A stretch of DNA of 64,000 bases from Haloferax sp046557615 (GTDB lineage Archaea > Halobacteriota > Halobacteria > Halobacteriales > Haloferacaceae): contig NZ_JBKIII010000002.1 in the NCBI RefSeq assembly GCF_046557615.1, positions 868,001-932,000 of the forward strand, written 5' to 3'. The first letter of the stretch is position 1. Every line of letters starts with the position of its first letter. The translations under genes were made by a program, and so were the position numbers. The notes under the pieces were generated by a model. The model saw nothing but the letters and a program-made list of their open reading frames with translations, did no database searches and was not told where the DNA came from. Of this stretch, positions 51,987-60,852 are shown in pieces.

Positions 51987-53366
51987 TTATTCGAAGGCCG
52001 CTTTCACGTCTTCGTAGGCGGCGTCTACGTCGTAGCCCGAGATGAACGACGACATCGCGTCGCCGAAGGCGGTGAGCGCGTCGGGGCTGACGGCCAGTCC
52101 ATGCTGGATGGACAGCGGTTGGGCCTCCGAGTTGGCGAAGTCGTCCATCTGGTTCTGGAGGAACGGCCCGAAGGCGTCCTTCGGAACGTCCGTCCGCGGC
52201 GGAATCGACCCCTTCTTCGGATTGAATCGCTCCTGTGCATCGACCGACCCGACGTACTGGAGGAACTTTTTGGTCGCCTCAGGCGACGGGTTGTTGGCTG
52301 GCATCGGGAACGAGTCCATGTTGAGCGCGTAGATGCCGTCGGTTCCGGGGAACGGCACGTGGCCCCAGTCGGACTCGTACTCGAAGTCCTCTTGTCCGCG
52401 GTACATGCCCGCGGCCCAGTCGCCTTGGTGGAAGAACGCCGCTTCGCCTTCGATAATCTTCGAATTCGCGTCCTGCCACGAAATCGACCCGGCGTCGTTG
52501 GAGTAGTGCTGCGAGTACTGTTTCACGAGGTCGAGCGAGTCGCGGACGGCGTCGGCGTTGGCTTCGACGTTGCCGCCGGTCACGTCGGCGTACACGTCAG
52601 CACCGTACTCGCCGAGGAGGACCTGCGCCCAGAGTTGGCCGGTAGACCACGCGGATTTCGTCTGCTGGGCCATGCCGACGTAGCCCGCCTCATCGACTTT
52701 CGAGAGGGCGTTCACGAGGTCACTCGGCGAACCAATCGCCGAGGGGTCAACACCCGCGTCTTCGACGACGCTGACGTTGTAGAACAGGTTGTTGAGTCGG
52801 TGGATGTTTAGCGGGACCGAGACGAGCGTCCCCGCCGGACTCGCGGCGTTCTTCGGCCCTTCGAGGTACGCCGACTGCATGTCGTTTTCACTCCAGACAG
52901 ACTCCGAGATGTCTTCGAGTTTCTCGGCGTCCGTGTAGGGTTGGAGGTTCGCACCGGGCCACGCTTGCCACGTACTCGGTGGGTTGTTGTTCAGAATCCG
53001 TTTTTTGATGACCGCGTGCAGGTTCTGCCCTGCGCCACCAGCGACCGGATTCTCGGTGATTTCGATGTCCGGGTGGGCTTCTTTGAACCCTTCGAGCAGG
53101 GCTTGAATCGCCGCCCCGCCGTCGCCACCGGTCCACCAGTGCTGGATTTCGAGCGCGTTGAGTTCGCTTCCCGAGTCGTCACCGGACTCGGTCGTCTCAG
53201 AGTCACCAGAGGAGTCGTCGGTGTCCTCGGATTCTCCGGTGGTTCCTTCGCCCCCACCGCCGCCACCGGTACATCCCGCGAGAAGTGCTGCACTTCCTAC
53301 GCCACCGGTGAGTTTGAGATACGTCCGTCGAGACAGGCCGTCTGTGTCTGGTACTTTTCTGGTCAT
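51987..53366 (-). CDS. Sugar-binding lipoprotein of ABC transporter
   Basis: A 459-residue extracellular binding protein. The Tat lipoprotein signal SRRTYLKLTGGVGSAALLAGC (C32) is followed by a Gly/Thr/Glu/Asp-rich linker (33-67) and a solute-binding domain of the bacterial sugar-binding type (LNALEIQHWWTGGDGGAAIQALLEGF..., ITENPV, WQAWPGANLQPY, FFHQGDWAAGMY, FPMPANNPSPEATKKFLQYV). Aromatic residues WW, W and Y typical of sugar sites are present. It is the first gene of the operon and its promoter is divergent to fumC. Confidence 0.92.
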   Translation of the reverse strand: MTRKVPDTDGLSRRTYLKLTGGVGSAALLAGCTGGGGGGEGTTGESEDTDDSSGDSETTESGDDSGSELNALEIQHWWTGGDGGAAIQALLEGFKEAHPDIEITENPVAGGAGQNLHAVIKKRILNNNPPSTWQAWPGANLQPYTDAEKLEDISESVWSENDMQSAYLEGPKNAASPAGTLVSVPLNIHRLNNLFYNVSVVEDAGVDPSAIGSPSDLVNALSKVDEAGYVGMAQQTKSAWSTGQLWAQVLLGEYGADVYADVTGGNVEANADAVRDSLDLVKQYSQHYSNDAGSISWQDANSKIIEGEAAFFHQGDWAAGMYRGQEDFEYESDWGHVPFPGTDGIYALNMDSFPMPANNPSPEATKKFLQYVGSVDAQERFNPKKGSIPPRTDVPKDAFGPFLQNQMDDFANSEAQPLSIQHGLAVSPDALTAFGDAMSSFISGYDVDAAYEDVKAAFE

Positions 53367-53406
53367 GATTGTTACTCTCTGACAGTTCTGTGAAAGAGAT
53401 TTTACA

Positions 53407-53420
53407 CGATTTACTTAAAA
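53407..53420 (-). promoter_or_regulatory. TATA region of the sugar ABC operon
   Basis: On the minus strand GTTTTAAGTAAATC lies about 45 bp before the start codon of the binding-protein gene, giving a short leader. A TrmB-type TACT-N7/8-GAGTA site was sought and not found within the divergent interval. Confidence 0.4.
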
Positions 53421-53609
53421 CTTTTTGAGCGGACAATTCAAAATGAAGTAAATTTTTCTCGTGAGTTCAGTACATCTTGAAATTCAGGAGTAGCAGAACT
53501 GTGGCGTTTGAATCCAGCACTCGTTCGAAATCGAACATGTGAGAAAATTCGTGGGACAGACAGCCACGGACCAATGGATTTTACCTCACGCCACGACGAC
53601 GGCCCAACT

Positions 53610-55019
53610 ATGGGAGACGATGATTATCGAATCGAGCGGGACAGTCTCGGAGAGATGCAAGTTCCTGTGGACGCCTACTGGGGCGCACAGACCCAACGAG
53701 CAGTCGAGAACTTCCCCATCTCGGGTATCACGTTCGGGCGACGGTTCGTCCGCGCCCTCGGCGTCGTAAAGAAGGCCGCCGCACAGGCAAATCGCGACCT
53801 CGGCATGATCGACGACGACGTCGCCGAAGCCATCGTCGCCGCCGCGGACGAAGTTATCGCGGGCGAACTCGACGACCAGTTCCCGGTCGACGTCTTCCAG
53901 ACCGGTTCGGGCACCTCCTCGAACATGAACGCGAACGAGGTTATCGCCAACCGCGCCGCCGAAATTATGGGTAAGGAAATCGGCGACCGGACGGTCCACC
54001 CGAACGACCACGTCAACTTCGGCCAGTCCTCGAACGACGTGATTCCGACCGCGATGCACGTCTCCGCGCTCGAAGCCGTCGAGAAAGACCTCATTCCGGC
54101 ACTCGAAACGCTCGCCGAAGCTCTCGGCGACAAAGAAGACGAGTTCGACGGCATCGTCAAAACGGGCCGCACGCACCTTCAGGACGCGACCCCAGTTCGT
54201 CTCGGACAGGAGTTCGGCGGCTACCGCACGCAGGTCGAGAAGGGTATCGAGCGCGTGAAGAACGTCCGCGCACACCTCGGCGAACTCGCCCTCGGTGGTA
54301 CCGCAGTCGGCACGGGCCTGAACACCCACCCCGAGTTCCCTGCAAAGGCGGCCGAGTACATGACCGAAGAGACGGGTGTCGAGTTCCGCGAGGCCGACAA
54401 CCACTTCGAAGCGCAGGCCGCCCACGACGCGATGGGTGAGGCACACGGCGCACTCCGCACCGTCGCTGGCTCGCTCAACAAGATTGCCAACGACCTGCGC
54501 CTGCTCGCCTCCGGTCCACGTAACGGACTCGGCGAACTCGAACAACCCGAGAACCAGCCCGGTTCGTCGATTATGCCCGGCAAAATCAACCCTGTCGTGG
54601 CCGAGGCAGTCAACCAGGTCCACAAGCAGGTCGTCGGTAACGACGCCGCCGTCGCCGCCGGTGCCGCAGAGGGCCAAATCGACCTCAACCTCTACAAACC
54701 CGTTCTCGCGCACAACTTCCTCGAATCGGCGAAGTTGCTCTCGAACTCCTCTGAAGTGTTCGCCGAGCGCTTCGTCGCCAAACTCGAAGCCAACGAAGAA
54801 CACTGCACCGAGCAGGTCGAACAGTCGATGGCGCTCGCAACCGCGCTCAACCCGGCAATCGGCTACGACAAGGCCTCGAAGGTCGCAAAGCAAGCCCTCG
54901 CAGAGGATAAGACGGTCCGCGAAGTCGCTGTCGACGAAGGCTACCTCACCGAAGAGGAAGCCGACGAAGTACTCGACCCCGAGAAGATGACCCACCGCGG
55001 CATCCTCGGCGACAACTGA
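53610..55019 (+). CDS. fumC: Class II fumarate hydratase
   Basis: A 469-residue FumC. The family signature GSSIMPGKINP is intact, as are SGTSSNMNANEV, TVHPNDHVNFGQSSNDVIPTAMH and KTGRTHLQDATP. It interconverts fumarate and malate in the TCA cycle. The ATG at 53610 (MGDDDYRIERDSLGEMQVP) is the family start; an in-frame ATG at 53574 is an alternative with less conservation. The gene is divergent to the sugar operon (243 bp between starts). Confidence 0.96.
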   Translation: MGDDDYRIERDSLGEMQVPVDAYWGAQTQRAVENFPISGITFGRRFVRALGVVKKAAAQANRDLGMIDDDVAEAIVAAADEVIAGELDDQFPVDVFQTGSGTSSNMNANEVIANRAAEIMGKEIGDRTVHPNDHVNFGQSSNDVIPTAMHVSALEAVEKDLIPALETLAEALGDKEDEFDGIVKTGRTHLQDATPVRLGQEFGGYRTQVEKGIERVKNVRAHLGELALGGTAVGTGLNTHPEFPAKAAEYMTEETGVEFREADNHFEAQAAHDAMGEAHGALRTVAGSLNKIANDLRLLASGPRNGLGELEQPENQPGSSIMPGKINPVVAEAVNQVHKQVVGNDAAVAAGAAEGQIDLNLYKPVLAHNFLESAKLLSNSSEVFAERFVAKLEANEEHCTEQVEQSMALATALNPAIGYDKASKVAKQALAEDKTVREVAVDEGYLTEEEADEVLDPEKMTHRGILGDN

Positions 55020-55257
55020 GTAACTCAATAGATACCCCTCTTATTTTTGACAGTTCTTAGCGGGCGTGTGCGGGCTGGTATGCCATTCTTTAGCACACTC
55101 TGTTCACTCATGTTCACAACTATTCTTCGTTGTATTTATTCGGCGAGCAGTAGCAATCGCATTCCCTCGCTGGCGTGACATTCTCCGTCTAGCGAGAAAG
55201 TCACACGAAAACGCTAAAATCGGTATTTTCAAGCCCTATTTCGCCGTCTATAGAGAT

Positions 55258-55422
55258 ATGCCCGGACTGCAAAAGCAGCGGGCCCGCGGGCGAGACATGT
55301 TGGAGTGTCGAGGCTGTGGGGCCGTATTCCCCGAGGGGCGAGCAACGAACGATGGTTGGACGTATATTTGCCCTGAATGTCATCAGGTGGAAGGCATCGG
55401 CGAAGGGCTCCGGCGTCTCTGA
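55258..55422 (+). CDS. Small zinc-ribbon protein (54 aa)
   Basis: A 54-residue protein with two C-x2-C knuckles (CRGCGAVF, CPECHQVE) forming one zinc ribbon and a short basic N-terminus (MPGLQKQRARGRD). Haloarchaea have many such CPxCG-type small proteins of unknown role. The ATG at 55258 is followed by the in-frame ATG 13 codons later that would start at the ribbon (MLECRGCG); both are plausible. gatE begins 47 bp downstream. Confidence 0.7.
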   Translation: MPGLQKQRARGRDMLECRGCGAVFPEGRATNDGWTYICPECHQVEGIGEGLRRL

Positions 55423-55469
55423 AGACAGACTGAATCCTTTTTTACTCCCCCCGAACGCAGGGAGTACCA

Positions 55470-57338
55470 ATGAGCGAGTACGACTATGAGGACCTCGGAC
55501 TCGTCGCGGGGCTGGAGATTCACCAGCAACTCGACACCGCGGCGAAACTGTTCTGTGGGTGTCCAACGACTATCCGCGAACCTGAGGACGCTGCACGCAC
55601 GTTTACGCGATTTCTCCACCCGACGAAGAGTGAGTTAGGCGAACTGGACGACGCCGCACTCGAAGAGAGCCGCGTCGAACGCGAGTTCGAATATCTCGCC
55701 TACGACACGACCTGTCTGGTCGAAGAAGACGACGAACCGCCGCACGAACTCGACCACGAGGCGCGCACCGTCGCCATGCAAATCGCCAACCTGCTCGACA
55801 TGCAGGTGGTCGATGAGGCACACGTCATGCGCAAACTCGTCATCGACGGGTCAAACACCTCGGGCTTCCAGCGCTCGTCGCTCATCGCCCAAGAAGGCGA
55901 GATTTCGACGAGCGAGGGCCCCGTCTCTATCGTGGACCTGATGCTCGAAGAGGAGTCCGCCCAGCGCACCGAAGAGCGCGACGATGGCGTCCTCTACAGC
56001 CTCGACCGTCTCGGCATCCCACTGGTCGAAATCGGCACCGGCCCGGACATCTCCTCGCCCGCACAGGCACGCGAGGCCGCCCAGCGCATCGGGATGCTCC
56101 TTCGTTCCACGGGCAAGGTCAAACGCGGCCTCGGCACTATCCGACAGGACGTGAACGTCTCCATCGCAGAGGGCGCACGCGTCGAAATCAAGGGTGTCCA
56201 AGCTCTCGACCAAATCGACGAAATCGTTCGCTTCGAAGTCGGTCGGCAGGCCGAACTCGTCGAAATCCGCGACGAACTCCAATCCCGAGACGCCTCTGTT
56301 GGCGACGTCGCAGACGTGACCGACGTGTTCGAAGACACCGATTCGGGCGTCATCAAGGGCGCACTCGACTCGGGTGGGAAGGTCATGGGTGTCCCGCTCT
56401 TCGGCTTCGACGGACTCGTCGGCCGCGAACTCCAACCCGACCGGCGCCTCGGCACCGAGTTCTCCGACCACGCCAAGCGTCACGGCGCAGGCGGCATCTT
56501 CCACACCGACGAACTCCCCGCCTACGGCGTCACCGAAGAAGAAGTAGACGCGCTCCGCGAGGCAGTCGGCGCTGGTCCCGAGGACGCGGTTGCTATCGTC
56601 GCGGACGACCCCGAAACCGCAGACCTCTCTATCGACGCAGTCGCCGAGCGCGCCGCCGTCGCTATCGAGGAAATTCCTGAAGAGACCCGCGGTGCCAACG
56701 ACGACGGCACGACGCGTTACCTGCGCCCGCTTCCCGGCGCGGCCCGCATGTACCCCGAGACGGACGTCTTCCCCGTTGACCTCGACCCGAGCGACGTGGA
56801 GACGCCCGAACTCCTCACCGAGAAGGAAGACCGCTACCAGTCCGAGTTCGGCCTCGATGCCGGACTCGCACAACAGGTCGCCTACGGTCGCAAGATGCCG
56901 TTGTTCGAACAGGCAGTCGGTGAAGGCATCGACGCGACGTTCGCCGCCGGTCTCCTCGAATCGACGCTGACCGAACTCCGCCGCGACGACGTTGTGGTTG
57001 GGAACATCTCCGACGACCACCTGCTCGCCGTCATGCACCTCGTCGAAGATGGCGACCTCGCAAAAGAGGGCGTCAACGACGTACTCGCGACTATCGCAGA
57101 GAACCCTGCCCTCTCGGCCGACGAAGCGGTCGAAGCGGCTGGACTCTCCGGCGTCTCCGACGACGAAGTCCGTGAAGCAATCGCCGAAGTCGTCGAACGC
57201 AACGCCGACCAAGTCGAAGAACAGGGTATGGGCGCATTCTCGGCGCTCATGGGTGAAGCGATGGGCGCACTCCGCGGCAAAGCCGACGGCGGCGTCGTGA
57301 GCGACGTGCTCCGCGAAGAGATTCAGAAACGGGCCTAA
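55470..57338 (+). CDS. gatE: Glu-tRNA(Gln) amidotransferase subunit E
   Basis: A 622-residue archaea-specific GatE. Features are GLVAGLEIHQQLDTAAKLFCGCPT (1-35), the insert GLGTIRQDVNVSI, VEIKGVQALDQI, the AspRS-like insertion domain (about 280-410), and the GatB-like C-terminal tail helical domains (ATFAAGLLESTLTELRR...). With GatD it converts Glu-tRNA-Gln to Gln-tRNA-Gln. Normal length; gatD is not in the window. Confidence 0.97.
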   Translation: MSEYDYEDLGLVAGLEIHQQLDTAAKLFCGCPTTIREPEDAARTFTRFLHPTKSELGELDDAALEESRVEREFEYLAYDTTCLVEEDDEPPHELDHEARTVAMQIANLLDMQVVDEAHVMRKLVIDGSNTSGFQRSSLIAQEGEISTSEGPVSIVDLMLEEESAQRTEERDDGVLYSLDRLGIPLVEIGTGPDISSPAQAREAAQRIGMLLRSTGKVKRGLGTIRQDVNVSIAEGARVEIKGVQALDQIDEIVRFEVGRQAELVEIRDELQSRDASVGDVADVTDVFEDTDSGVIKGALDSGGKVMGVPLFGFDGLVGRELQPDRRLGTEFSDHAKRHGAGGIFHTDELPAYGVTEEEVDALREAVGAGPEDAVAIVADDPETADLSIDAVAERAAVAIEEIPEETRGANDDGTTRYLRPLPGAARMYPETDVFPVDLDPSDVETPELLTEKEDRYQSEFGLDAGLAQQVAYGRKMPLFEQAVGEGIDATFAAGLLESTLTELRRDDVVVGNISDDHLLAVMHLVEDGDLAKEGVNDVLATIAENPALSADEAVEAAGLSGVSDDEVREAIAEVVERNADQVEEQGMGAFSALMGEAMGALRGKADGGVVSDVLREEIQKRA

Positions 57339-57358
57339 GCGCTCTCGATTTTTCTTTC

Positions 57359-57892
57359 TCAGGTCGGTGAGCGACTGCTATCTCCGCCGCGACCGAACCG
57401 CTTCCAGAGCGTCCGAATCGCGTATTCGACGCCAGCGACGAGGAAGACGAGAATCAAGAACAACGGCCCGAAGAAGACGAACATCCCCAGCGCATCGGAC
57501 TCGCCGCGAACGTGGAGAAACGCCCACCAGACGAGTTCTGTGACGCCGAAGAGACCGACGAGTGGGACGAGGAGGCCGTATCGGGCGTACAACCGCGCAG
57601 TACCGAAGACGAATCCAGTCAAGACGAGGAGCGAAAACACGAGAACTCCGACCACGGTAGTCGGATTTTCGGAGACCCCCGACGGGAACGCGTCAGTGAC
57701 GGCTCTGCTGGCGGCCCAGACTGCGAGCGTTGTCACTGCGTAGACGATCCCGACGAGTGCAGGAAGTAGTCGGTCGCGGGCGATTCGTTTTCGGGATGCA
57801 TACACGTCGGCGACGAGGACGAGACCGACGGCGGATGCGACGGCGTGCGTCAGAACTTCGCTTCCTAACACTGGGTCCGGCGTTCCCGGCAT
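57359..57892 (-). CDS. Integral membrane protein, hypothetical
   Basis: A 177-residue protein with about five hydrophobic segments and a basic C-terminus (WKRFGRGGDSSRSPT). Its start codon directly abuts the stop of the M48 protease gene upstream, so the two are co-transcribed; a role connected with that protease (for example as a membrane partner) is only a guess. Not recognised as a family. Confidence 0.68.
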   Translation of the reverse strand: MPGTPDPVLGSEVLTHAVASAVGLVLVADVYASRKRIARDRLLPALVGIVYAVTTLAVWAASRAVTDAFPSGVSENPTTVVGVLVFSLLVLTGFVFGTARLYARYGLLVPLVGLFGVTELVWWAFLHVRGESDALGMFVFFGPLFLILVFLVAGVEYAIRTLWKRFGRGGDSSRSPT

Positions 57893-58840
57893 TCAGTTCA
57901 CCTCGATTTGCGTCCACGACCCCGATTCGATTGCCTCCAAGCGAGTGACTCGCTCTTCCGTCGATGGATGCGTCGAGAGCAAGGACGAAATGCGGTCCTC
58001 GGCTTCGACTTCGCCGTAGACCCACAGCGGCGAAAAGCCCCACTCGGGTCGTGAAGCGCGCTCCAACTTTTGCAGGGCAGATGCGAGCGCGAGTGGATTG
58101 TCCGTCACCTCGGCAGCGCGGGCGTCGGCGGCGAACTCACGCTTTCGAGACTGCGAGCGTACCAAGACGGTTAGGCCAAAGCCAAATACGCCGACGAAGG
58201 TGTCGAGTCGGTGGCGAATCTTCCCCGGAAGCGTCTGTTCCCACGCCGTGGGCGTGCCGCGCATCCACGCGAGTCCGAGTGCGGTGCCCGTCGTCAGGAA
58301 CGTCAGCGGCGAGACGAAGAAGTAGCCAATCCCCACGACGGTCTGGAGCGTGCTGGCGATGAGCGTCTGTGAGAGACCGTCTTTGCGTTCGAGGTGGGCG
58401 AGTTCGTGTGCGAGGAGGGCTTCGAACTCGTCGCCCGAGAGCAACCGAAACAGCGTCGCATCGAGGACCACAACGTCCTGTCCCATCGGGTCGAGTGCGA
58501 GCGCGTTGGGGGCCGAAAATCGCGCAATCTTCAGCGTCGGGGCTGTGATGTCCATCTCGTCGGCGAGTCGGTCGAGCATCCGGTAGACGGCGGGGGCTTC
58601 TTCGGGTGGCAAATCACGCGCCTCCAACCGTGAGAGCAGTTGAACCGTCCCGAGACGGAAACTGAGATACCCCAAGACGAGCGAGACGGAGATGCCGACG
58701 AGTGCTGCGGTCACCGGGTCCGGTCGGAACTCCCAGAGTGTCAACAGCGCGAACGCACTGAGTGCCGCCAACACGAGATAGAAGGCAAATATCGTCAGCC
58801 CGACGAGGACCATCGGGAGCCGCAGTCGATGCTGTGGCAT
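57893..58840 (-). CDS. M48 family metallopeptidase (HtpX-like)
   Basis: A 315-residue membrane protease. HELAH (145-149) is the zinc-binding motif with the third ligand region REFAADARAAEVT further on. Two N-terminal transmembrane helices (9-35, 44-66) and two after the active site (LIASTLQTVVGIGYFF, LTFLTTGTALGLAW) follow the HtpX plan of membrane protein quality control. ATG at 58840 is the likely start. The downstream gene abuts it. Confidence 0.9.
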   Translation of the reverse strand: MPQHRLRLPMVLVGLTIFAFYLVLAALSAFALLTLWEFRPDPVTAALVGISVSLVLGYLSFRLGTVQLLSRLEARDLPPEEAPAVYRMLDRLADEMDITAPTLKIARFSAPNALALDPMGQDVVVLDATLFRLLSGDEFEALLAHELAHLERKDGLSQTLIASTLQTVVGIGYFFVSPLTFLTTGTALGLAWMRGTPTAWEQTLPGKIRHRLDTFVGVFGFGLTVLVRSQSRKREFAADARAAEVTDNPLALASALQKLERASRPEWGFSPLWVYGEVEAEDRISSLLSTHPSTEERVTRLEAIESGSWTQIEVN

Positions 58841-58946
58841 GTCCTGAGATACGCTGTCGAAGTCCAAACGAGTATCGGCGGCACGGTCTGTCGGCAATCG
58901 TGTTGTGCATCGCCAGGTTCTCCACTCGTCTCGGTGAACGTACGGC

Positions 58947-59402
58947 ATGCGATTCTTCGAAGACTTGTCTGTCGGCGACACGTACGAGTATGGCACCTAC
59001 GACGTGACCGAAGACGAGATTCTTGAGTTCGCCGAGCAGTACGACCCACAGTGGTTCCACACCGACCCCGAACGCGCCGAAGAAGAGTCGATGTACGGCG
59101 GCCTCATCGCCAGCGGGTGGCACACGGTGGCGATGACAATGCGCCTCATCGTCGATGGGTACGTCGGCGACATGGAGTCGCTTGGTGCGAAGGGCGTGGA
59201 CGAACTCCGATGGTGGGCACCGGTGTCCCCCGGCGACGCGCTCTCTATCGAAAACGAGGTGCTGGAGTTGACGCCCGAAAGCGAGTCACGCGGCCTCGCG
59301 AAAATCAAGACGACCACGTACGCAGAACGCGAATCAGGCGACGTCGAAAAGGTGTGTTCGTTCGTCGGTCTCTCGATGTTCGGTCGCAAGCGCGACGAGT
59401 AA
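58947..59402 (+). CDS. MaoC family (R)-hydratase/dehydratase
   Basis: A 151-residue hot-dog-fold protein. The hydratase motif reads YDPQWFHTDPERAEE with catalytic D/H (DP-x4-H), followed by GGLIASGWHTVAMTMRL. Members hydrate enoyl-CoAs in fatty-acid, PHA or mesaconyl-CoA pathways; substrate here is unknown. It is divergent to the M48 gene. Confidence 0.9.
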   Translation: MRFFEDLSVGDTYEYGTYDVTEDEILEFAEQYDPQWFHTDPERAEEESMYGGLIASGWHTVAMTMRLIVDGYVGDMESLGAKGVDELRWWAPVSPGDALSIENEVLELTPESESRGLAKIKTTTYAERESGDVEKVCSFVGLSMFGRKRDE

Positions 59403-59405
59403 GGG

Positions 59406-60152
59406 CTACTCTCGGTCGTCTCGCGCTCGCTCTGCGGCGCGTCGAAACACACCCGTCAGTGTTGCGACCTCGCGCTCTGTCGGGTGCGCACGACCGATGA
59501 GTCGGTGCATCATCTGCGACGTTTTGGCGCGTTTGTGTTCGCGGTACGCCGTCGCTTCGAGGAGGTCGTCGAAGAACCGATAGAGGACGTCGATTTCTTC
59601 CTCGGAGGCACGTTCGCGTTCGACGTCGGGCAGTTGCGTCTCACTGACGGTAAAACGCCGGAGTTCGTACATGAGAATCGTCGCCGCCTGGCCGAGATTG
59701 AGGACGGGATAGCGGTGGTCAGCCGGGATACAGCAAATCTCGTCAAGCATCTTCAACTCCTCGTTGTCGAGGCCGGTCCCTTCGCGACCGAAGACGAGCG
59801 CCGTCTTGGTCTCGACCGACTCCAAGGAGTCGGCGATTTCGACCGGCGTTTTGAACGGGTAGCGAACGTGTTTCGTCGAGTCTTCGTGCGAAACGGCGGT
59901 CGTGCCGATAGTGTGGTACTCGGCGACGACTTCTTCGAGCGTCGTCTCGGTCGCATTGGGAAGCACGTCTTCGCGGGCGTGTCCAGCGAATCCGTACGCC
60001 TCGCCCTCGGGGTCTAACTCGGGCGGGTTGACGAGTCGAAGGTCGTAGATGCCAAAGTTCTTCATCGCCCGGGCAATCGTCCCGACGTTGCCGGGGGTCT
60101 CGGGTTCGACCACGACGACGATGAACTCGTGGGCAGACTCTTCGGCGCTCAT
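59406..60152 (-). CDS. trmJ: tRNA (cytidine-2'-O-)-methyltransferase TrmJ
   Basis: A 248-residue SPOUT methyltransferase. VEPETPGNVGTIARAMKNFG (motif 1), LVFGREGTGLDNEEL (motif 2) and CIPADHRYPVLNLGQAATILMYEL (motif 3 with the SAM knot) are conserved, and the C-terminal helical extension is that of TrmJ. In archaea it methylates the 2'-OH of C32. The start overlaps the end of the upstream gene by 4 bp, so the pair is coupled. Confidence 0.93.
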   Translation of the reverse strand: MSAEESAHEFIVVVVEPETPGNVGTIARAMKNFGIYDLRLVNPPELDPEGEAYGFAGHAREDVLPNATETTLEEVVAEYHTIGTTAVSHEDSTKHVRYPFKTPVEIADSLESVETKTALVFGREGTGLDNEELKMLDEICCIPADHRYPVLNLGQAATILMYELRRFTVSETQLPDVERERASEEEIDVLYRFFDDLLEATAYREHKRAKTSQMMHRLIGRAHPTEREVATLTGVFRRAAERARDDRE

Positions 60153-60727
60153 TTGGTCGGATAGTCCGTGCCGAGGTCGACGTCTTCCAAGTCCTCGTCG
60201 GTGAGTGGCGTTCCGTCGTCGTCTTGCGGGCCGTAGTCGCGGATGTTGATGCGCTCGCCTTCGAAGTTCTCTTCGAGGCGGCGCTGGATTTCGGCGGCAT
60301 CCGGCGGCGTCGGCATGTTCTCGGGGTCAGTCTCGACGTGTTCGACGCCAGCGTAACCGTCGGGTGCGCGCTCGCCGCTCGCGAACCACTCGTGGAACGC
60401 GTCGGCGAATACGTCGTCACCGACGAGTTCGCGGCCATCGGCCTCGCGGAACCAGTAGAGGAAGTCCGGTTCGTGGTCGGTACACAACAGTGCCTCGTGT
60501 CCGGGTTCGCCGTAGACGATTTTGGCCTGTTTGCACCGCTGAATCTCGTCGTCGCCGAACGTGAGATAACAGGCGTCGCACGGTTCTTCGACGAGCGTGA
60601 TGAGTCGAACGAGTCGCTGACGAGCGTCCTCCGGAATCTCATCGAGCGGCTTGAACTCGCCCTCGTCGTTGAATATCTCGGATTCCTCGAATCGCCATCC
60701 TCGGAGTCCAACACTGACCTTCGCCAT
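60149..60727 (-). CDS. Haloarchaeal conserved protein upstream of trmJ
   Basis: A 192-residue soluble acidic protein, MAKVSVGLRGWRFEESEIF..., with a zinc-knuckle-like CDACYLTFGDDEIQRC and a partner C-D-H (CTDHEPDF) that could form a metal site. It overlaps trmJ by 4 bp on the same strand, which suggests a connected role in tRNA modification but does not prove it. Family known to me only as uncharacterised haloarchaeal. Confidence 0.72.
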   Translation of the reverse strand: MAKVSVGLRGWRFEESEIFNDEGEFKPLDEIPEDARQRLVRLITLVEEPCDACYLTFGDDEIQRCKQAKIVYGEPGHEALLCTDHEPDFLYWFREADGRELVGDDVFADAFHEWFASGERAPDGYAGVEHVETDPENMPTPPDAAEIQRRLEENFEGERINIRDYGPQDDDGTPLTDEDLEDVDLGTDYPTK

Positions 60728-60852
60728 GGTCGGAGGTATCCGAGCGACGAATAAAAAGAACGTGATGCCAGGCGTTGCGGGGGTCACGTGGTGGCTATCA
60801 CGCGATTATCCGCGACCGGTCTGCCTATATTCGTGTAGTCCAACACCCGGCC

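Noticed and set aside
53367..53609. Possible TrmB operator between the sugar operon and fumC
   Set aside because: The TACT-N7/8-GAGTA pattern was not found; a GAGTA near 53488 has no TACT at the right distance.
53586..55028. Long minus-strand frame across fumC (and similarly across gatE)
   Set aside because: Same codon-bias artefact; product lacks any known motif and runs fully antisense to clear enzymes.
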